DNA of 64,000 bases. Source: JACMLD01 sp039919885. Lineage in GTDB: Bacteria; Bacteroidota; Bacteroidia; Chitinophagales; Chitinophagaceae. This document shows positions 62,264 to 64,000 of the stretch, piece by piece; the stretch's first letter is position 1; each line of letters opens with the position of its first letter. A program made the position numbers and the translations under genes. Below the pieces are notes generated by a model, which worked only from the letters and a program-made list of their open reading frames with translations, did not search any database and was not told where the DNA came from. Location: NCBI GenBank assembly GCA_039919885.1, contig JBDSEV010000055.1, positions 49,700 to 113,699 of the forward strand. Direction: 5' to 3'.

Positions 62264-62401
62264 GAAATTCACAGGCTGCGGACAGCAGGCTGTACAAAAT
62301 TGCACGCCGTAAAAGAACGATCCGCAAGATTGCTGGTATTATGGCACAGTTTTGTTTTAGTTATCCGTGTTAATCTTATTATTTACATCAACAATTTTTT
62401 T

Positions 62402-62548
62402 ATGGGAAATCTATTGTACGTAATCGCAGTAATTCTTGTAATTGGATGGGCCGTTGGCTTCCTGGGTTACCACGCGGGTGGAATCATACACATCCTGTTG
62501 GTAATAGCTATTATCGCTATTCTACTTAAGGTTATCGGGAAGGCCTGA
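62402..62548 (+). CDS. Small membrane protein of the Lmo0937 type
   Basis: Forty-eight residues with two hydrophobic helices (LLYVIAVILVIGWAVGFLGY and IIHILLVIAIIAILLKVIG) joined by a short GYHAGG turn. The pattern is typical of the widespread Lmo0937-type small membrane proteins, often stress-induced. The ATG at 62402 is the true start; the open frame upstream is not coding. Confidence 0.82.
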   Translation: MGNLLYVIAVILVIGWAVGFLGYHAGGIIHILLVIAIIAILLKVIGKA

Positions 62549-62631
62549 TAAAAAAGACAATGTGCAATGCAGGTTCCCCTAACACCGGTAAGAGACTGAG
62601 AAAAGTCCACCACCTATTAAATGCATTAAAT

Positions 62632-62661
62632 AACAAGAGCCGGCAAATGCTGGCTCTTGTT
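62632..62661. terminator. Hairpin between convergent genes
   Basis: AACAAGAGCC (62632-62641) and GGCTCTTGTT (62652-62661) form a perfect 10-bp stem. T-runs are weak on both sides. It lies between convergent genes and may end both transcripts. Confidence 0.55.
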
Positions 62662-62720
62662 ACGTAGAAAATATTCAACATCCTGTGCAGTACTCAACTC
62701 ACCTATTTAAATTGGAACTT

Positions 62721-63257
62721 TTATACGGTTAATTTTCCTTCAATTGAATCATCGAGCGTTTTACCCACCAGCGCACCTATCATCATTTTTACGCCTGCTA
62801 CTGCATTACCATGCTTATTGTCCCAATAATATCCGTCCGCAGGTTCAAACCTGATAACAGAAATGCGTGGGTCGTTTTCACCTTCGGTAAACCAGGTCTT
62901 CAATATTGGTTCCCATAATTCATGTATAGTGGCTTTGTCGTCTGAAATACGCGCCGACCCGGTGAGATAAAGAAAATCCGAATGGGCCGAACCCTGGAAA
63001 TAAAGTTTCACCGCAGCGTCCATTGCAATTTCCTGGTTCTTATGACTGTCTTTAGCACTCAAAAACCAAAGGGTTCCGTCTTCAGCAACTTTTTGAATAC
63101 TCATAGGTCGCACACCACCCGACTCTCCCGTTCCCTGCTTTGTACAAAAGAAACAGGATTTTGCCTCCTTTACCATTTCGGCAATTCTTTCCGCTGCTTC
63201 CCTACTTTGAAGATTTTTAGTATTTTCTTCCGGCTGATTTTTATTAATGCTGTCCAT
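62721..63257 (-). CDS. PNPOx-fold general stress protein 26-like
   Basis: A 178-residue split-barrel flavin-binding protein: SCFFCTKQ, VRPMSIQKVAEDGTLWFLSA, VKLYFQGSAHSDFLYLTGSA, and RFEPADGYYWDNKHG near the end match the general stress protein 26 group of FMN/FAD-binding proteins. No signal peptide. The physiological substrate is unknown. Confidence 0.87.
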   Translation of the reverse strand: MDSINKNQPEENTKNLQSREAAERIAEMVKEAKSCFFCTKQGTGESGGVRPMSIQKVAEDGTLWFLSAKDSHKNQEIAMDAAVKLYFQGSAHSDFLYLTGSARISDDKATIHELWEPILKTWFTEGENDPRISVIRFEPADGYYWDNKHGNAVAGVKMMIGALVGKTLDDSIEGKLTV

Positions 63258-63720
63258 AAATCATTTTTTGTTTGAATAGAATTTTGCAATCCATGTGCCA
63301 GCCCGGTATTCACATCTCCGCGCCTTGCAGCCACTTCAAAGCCGCACGGATGAAGGGTTCTGTTGAAGTAAAGAAAATAAAGTAATAGTAAACTTTAATC
63401 AATTCCGCGGGATGTGCTGTAGATTATTTTCATCATTGCGTAGCACACATTCATTTTTACATCTTCTAAAAAATAAAAACTGCCTCCTTTTTTTAGTTAC
63501 CGGTTCTTGGTGCGCACGGCAAGCAATTGTTGTGATTATATACATGCCCTGTTATCAGCACAGGTAAAGTAATCTATTATATGCCGGTATTGACTTCGTT
63601 TTTGAACCTCGTTAGGAAAACCGTCCCGTTAATGGAATCGAATTGCGGCATTCCGTGGGTTGCTATACTGACAATCAGAAACATGCATCGTGGCACCTGT
63701 TTCGCAATGCGCTACATACA
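63258..63720. other. Intergenic region with a possible sigma-54 promoter
   Basis: No gene is seen. A -24/-12 type sequence at 63691-63706 lies directly before the small membrane protein gene. Confidence 0.5.
63691..63706 (+). promoter_or_regulatory. Candidate sigma-54 (-24/-12) promoter
   Basis: TGGCACCTGTTTCGCA has GG and GC separated by exactly ten bases and matches TGGCACGNNNNTTGCA at all but two defined positions. The start point would be near 63717, four or five bases before ATG 63721. The window encodes a sigma-54 activator at 24723, which makes it noteworthy. Confidence 0.4.
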
Positions 63721-63933
63721 ATGAAAAAGTGGTTTGTGATTTTAATGAATTTTATACTCGGTGGCGTGGTAATACTCACATGGTATTTGGAAAATGACCG
63801 TGTGCCATCGCACGAAACTTCTATTCAAAATTGGATAATGCTGTTGTTACTGGTCCTTTGCTGGGGTACGCCGCTGGTGTTGTTTGGGGCGCGCAGAAAA
63901 AAAGATGGAATAAGGCGAAGGCTAAACCATTAA
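63721..63933 (+). CDS. Small two-helix membrane protein
   Basis: Seventy residues with two hydrophobic helices (FVILMNFILGGVVILTWYL and IMLLLLVLCWGTPLVLFG) and a basic tail (RRKKDGIRRRLNH), so both ends face the cytoplasm. No family is recognised. ATG 63721 is preferred to the open frame from 63643 because it gives the typical KKW start and follows a possible sigma-54 promoter. Confidence 0.6.
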   Translation: MKKWFVILMNFILGGVVILTWYLENDRVPSHETSIQNWIMLLLLVLCWGTPLVLFGARRKKDGIRRRLNH

Positions 63934-64000
63934 TCGAATAGTTCGCGCGATTCGTCTAATTTTTTTTGATACCTCATATTCAGTTTTATCTTTGTATTGG

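Overview
The window is a piece of a Bacteroidota chromosome, most likely from the order Chitinophagales. Several signs agree: promoters of the TTG-N20-TAnnTTTG type, weak or absent Shine-Dalgarno sequences, large TPR-containing HisKA_2 sensor kinases, a TonB-dependent receptor with a carboxypeptidase-like N-terminal domain, DUF4833, DUF6130 and LpxR-family proteins, and a FISUMP-type surface protein fragment. There are no rRNA genes, CRISPR arrays, transposases or phage genes. One tRNA gene, tRNA-Leu(CAA), is present.

Region 1-7.1 kb is mostly housekeeping: the end of an FtsX-type ABC permease, tsaD, a glyoxalase-fold protein, the tRNA methyltransferase trmN6, a saccharopine/alanine dehydrogenase-like enzyme, tRNA-Leu and a PoxB-type pyruvate oxidase. 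Region 7.2-17.2 kb is an accessory patchwork. It begins with gene debris: an inverted 259-bp copy of part of a porin gene that lies 12 kb further on, and a FISUMP protein that has lost its N-terminus. It continues with stress and small-molecule genes (DUF417/RclC-like, YceI, DUF1348, metallo-beta-lactamase-fold hydrolases, DUF305, an alpha/beta hydrolase). Region 17.3-24.7 kb is a long plus-strand gene run: exported MBL hydrolase, alginate-export-type porin, exported HSL-family esterase, DUF6130, a 36-residue membrane peptide, NTF2-like proteins, a dehalogenase/epoxide-hydrolase-like enzyme and a two-haem P460-type cytochrome.

Region 24.7-36.1 kb is a tandem array of four paralogous TPR-HisKA_2 histidine kinases on the minus strand, ending in a single NtrC-type sigma-54-dependent response regulator. 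It is followed by a small DMT transporter and a second, cytoplasmic HSL-family esterase.

Region 38.2-45.7 kb is the most notable block. Two overlapping AraC regulators and a cytoplasmic DsbA-like protein lead into a cobalt-type nitrile hydratase/thiocyanate hydrolase-like enzyme whose beta subunit is split into two separate genes placed either side of the alpha gene. Next come a NiCoT nickel/cobalt permease, a thioredoxin-fold [2Fe-2S] protein and a TonB-dependent receptor, with overlaps or tiny gaps throughout. The arrangement suggests one unit that takes up cobalt across both membranes, delivers it and inserts it into the hydratase.

Region 46-64 kb holds Dps, an LpxR-like lipid A deacylase, two PNPOx-fold proteins, an AhpD-DUF302-SDR operon with a clear promoter, a translationally coupled pair of envelope proteins (unknown plus OmpA), DoxX, a cupin, a secreted trypsin-like protease, a UvrA paralogue and small membrane proteins, one of them behind a possible sigma-54 promoter.
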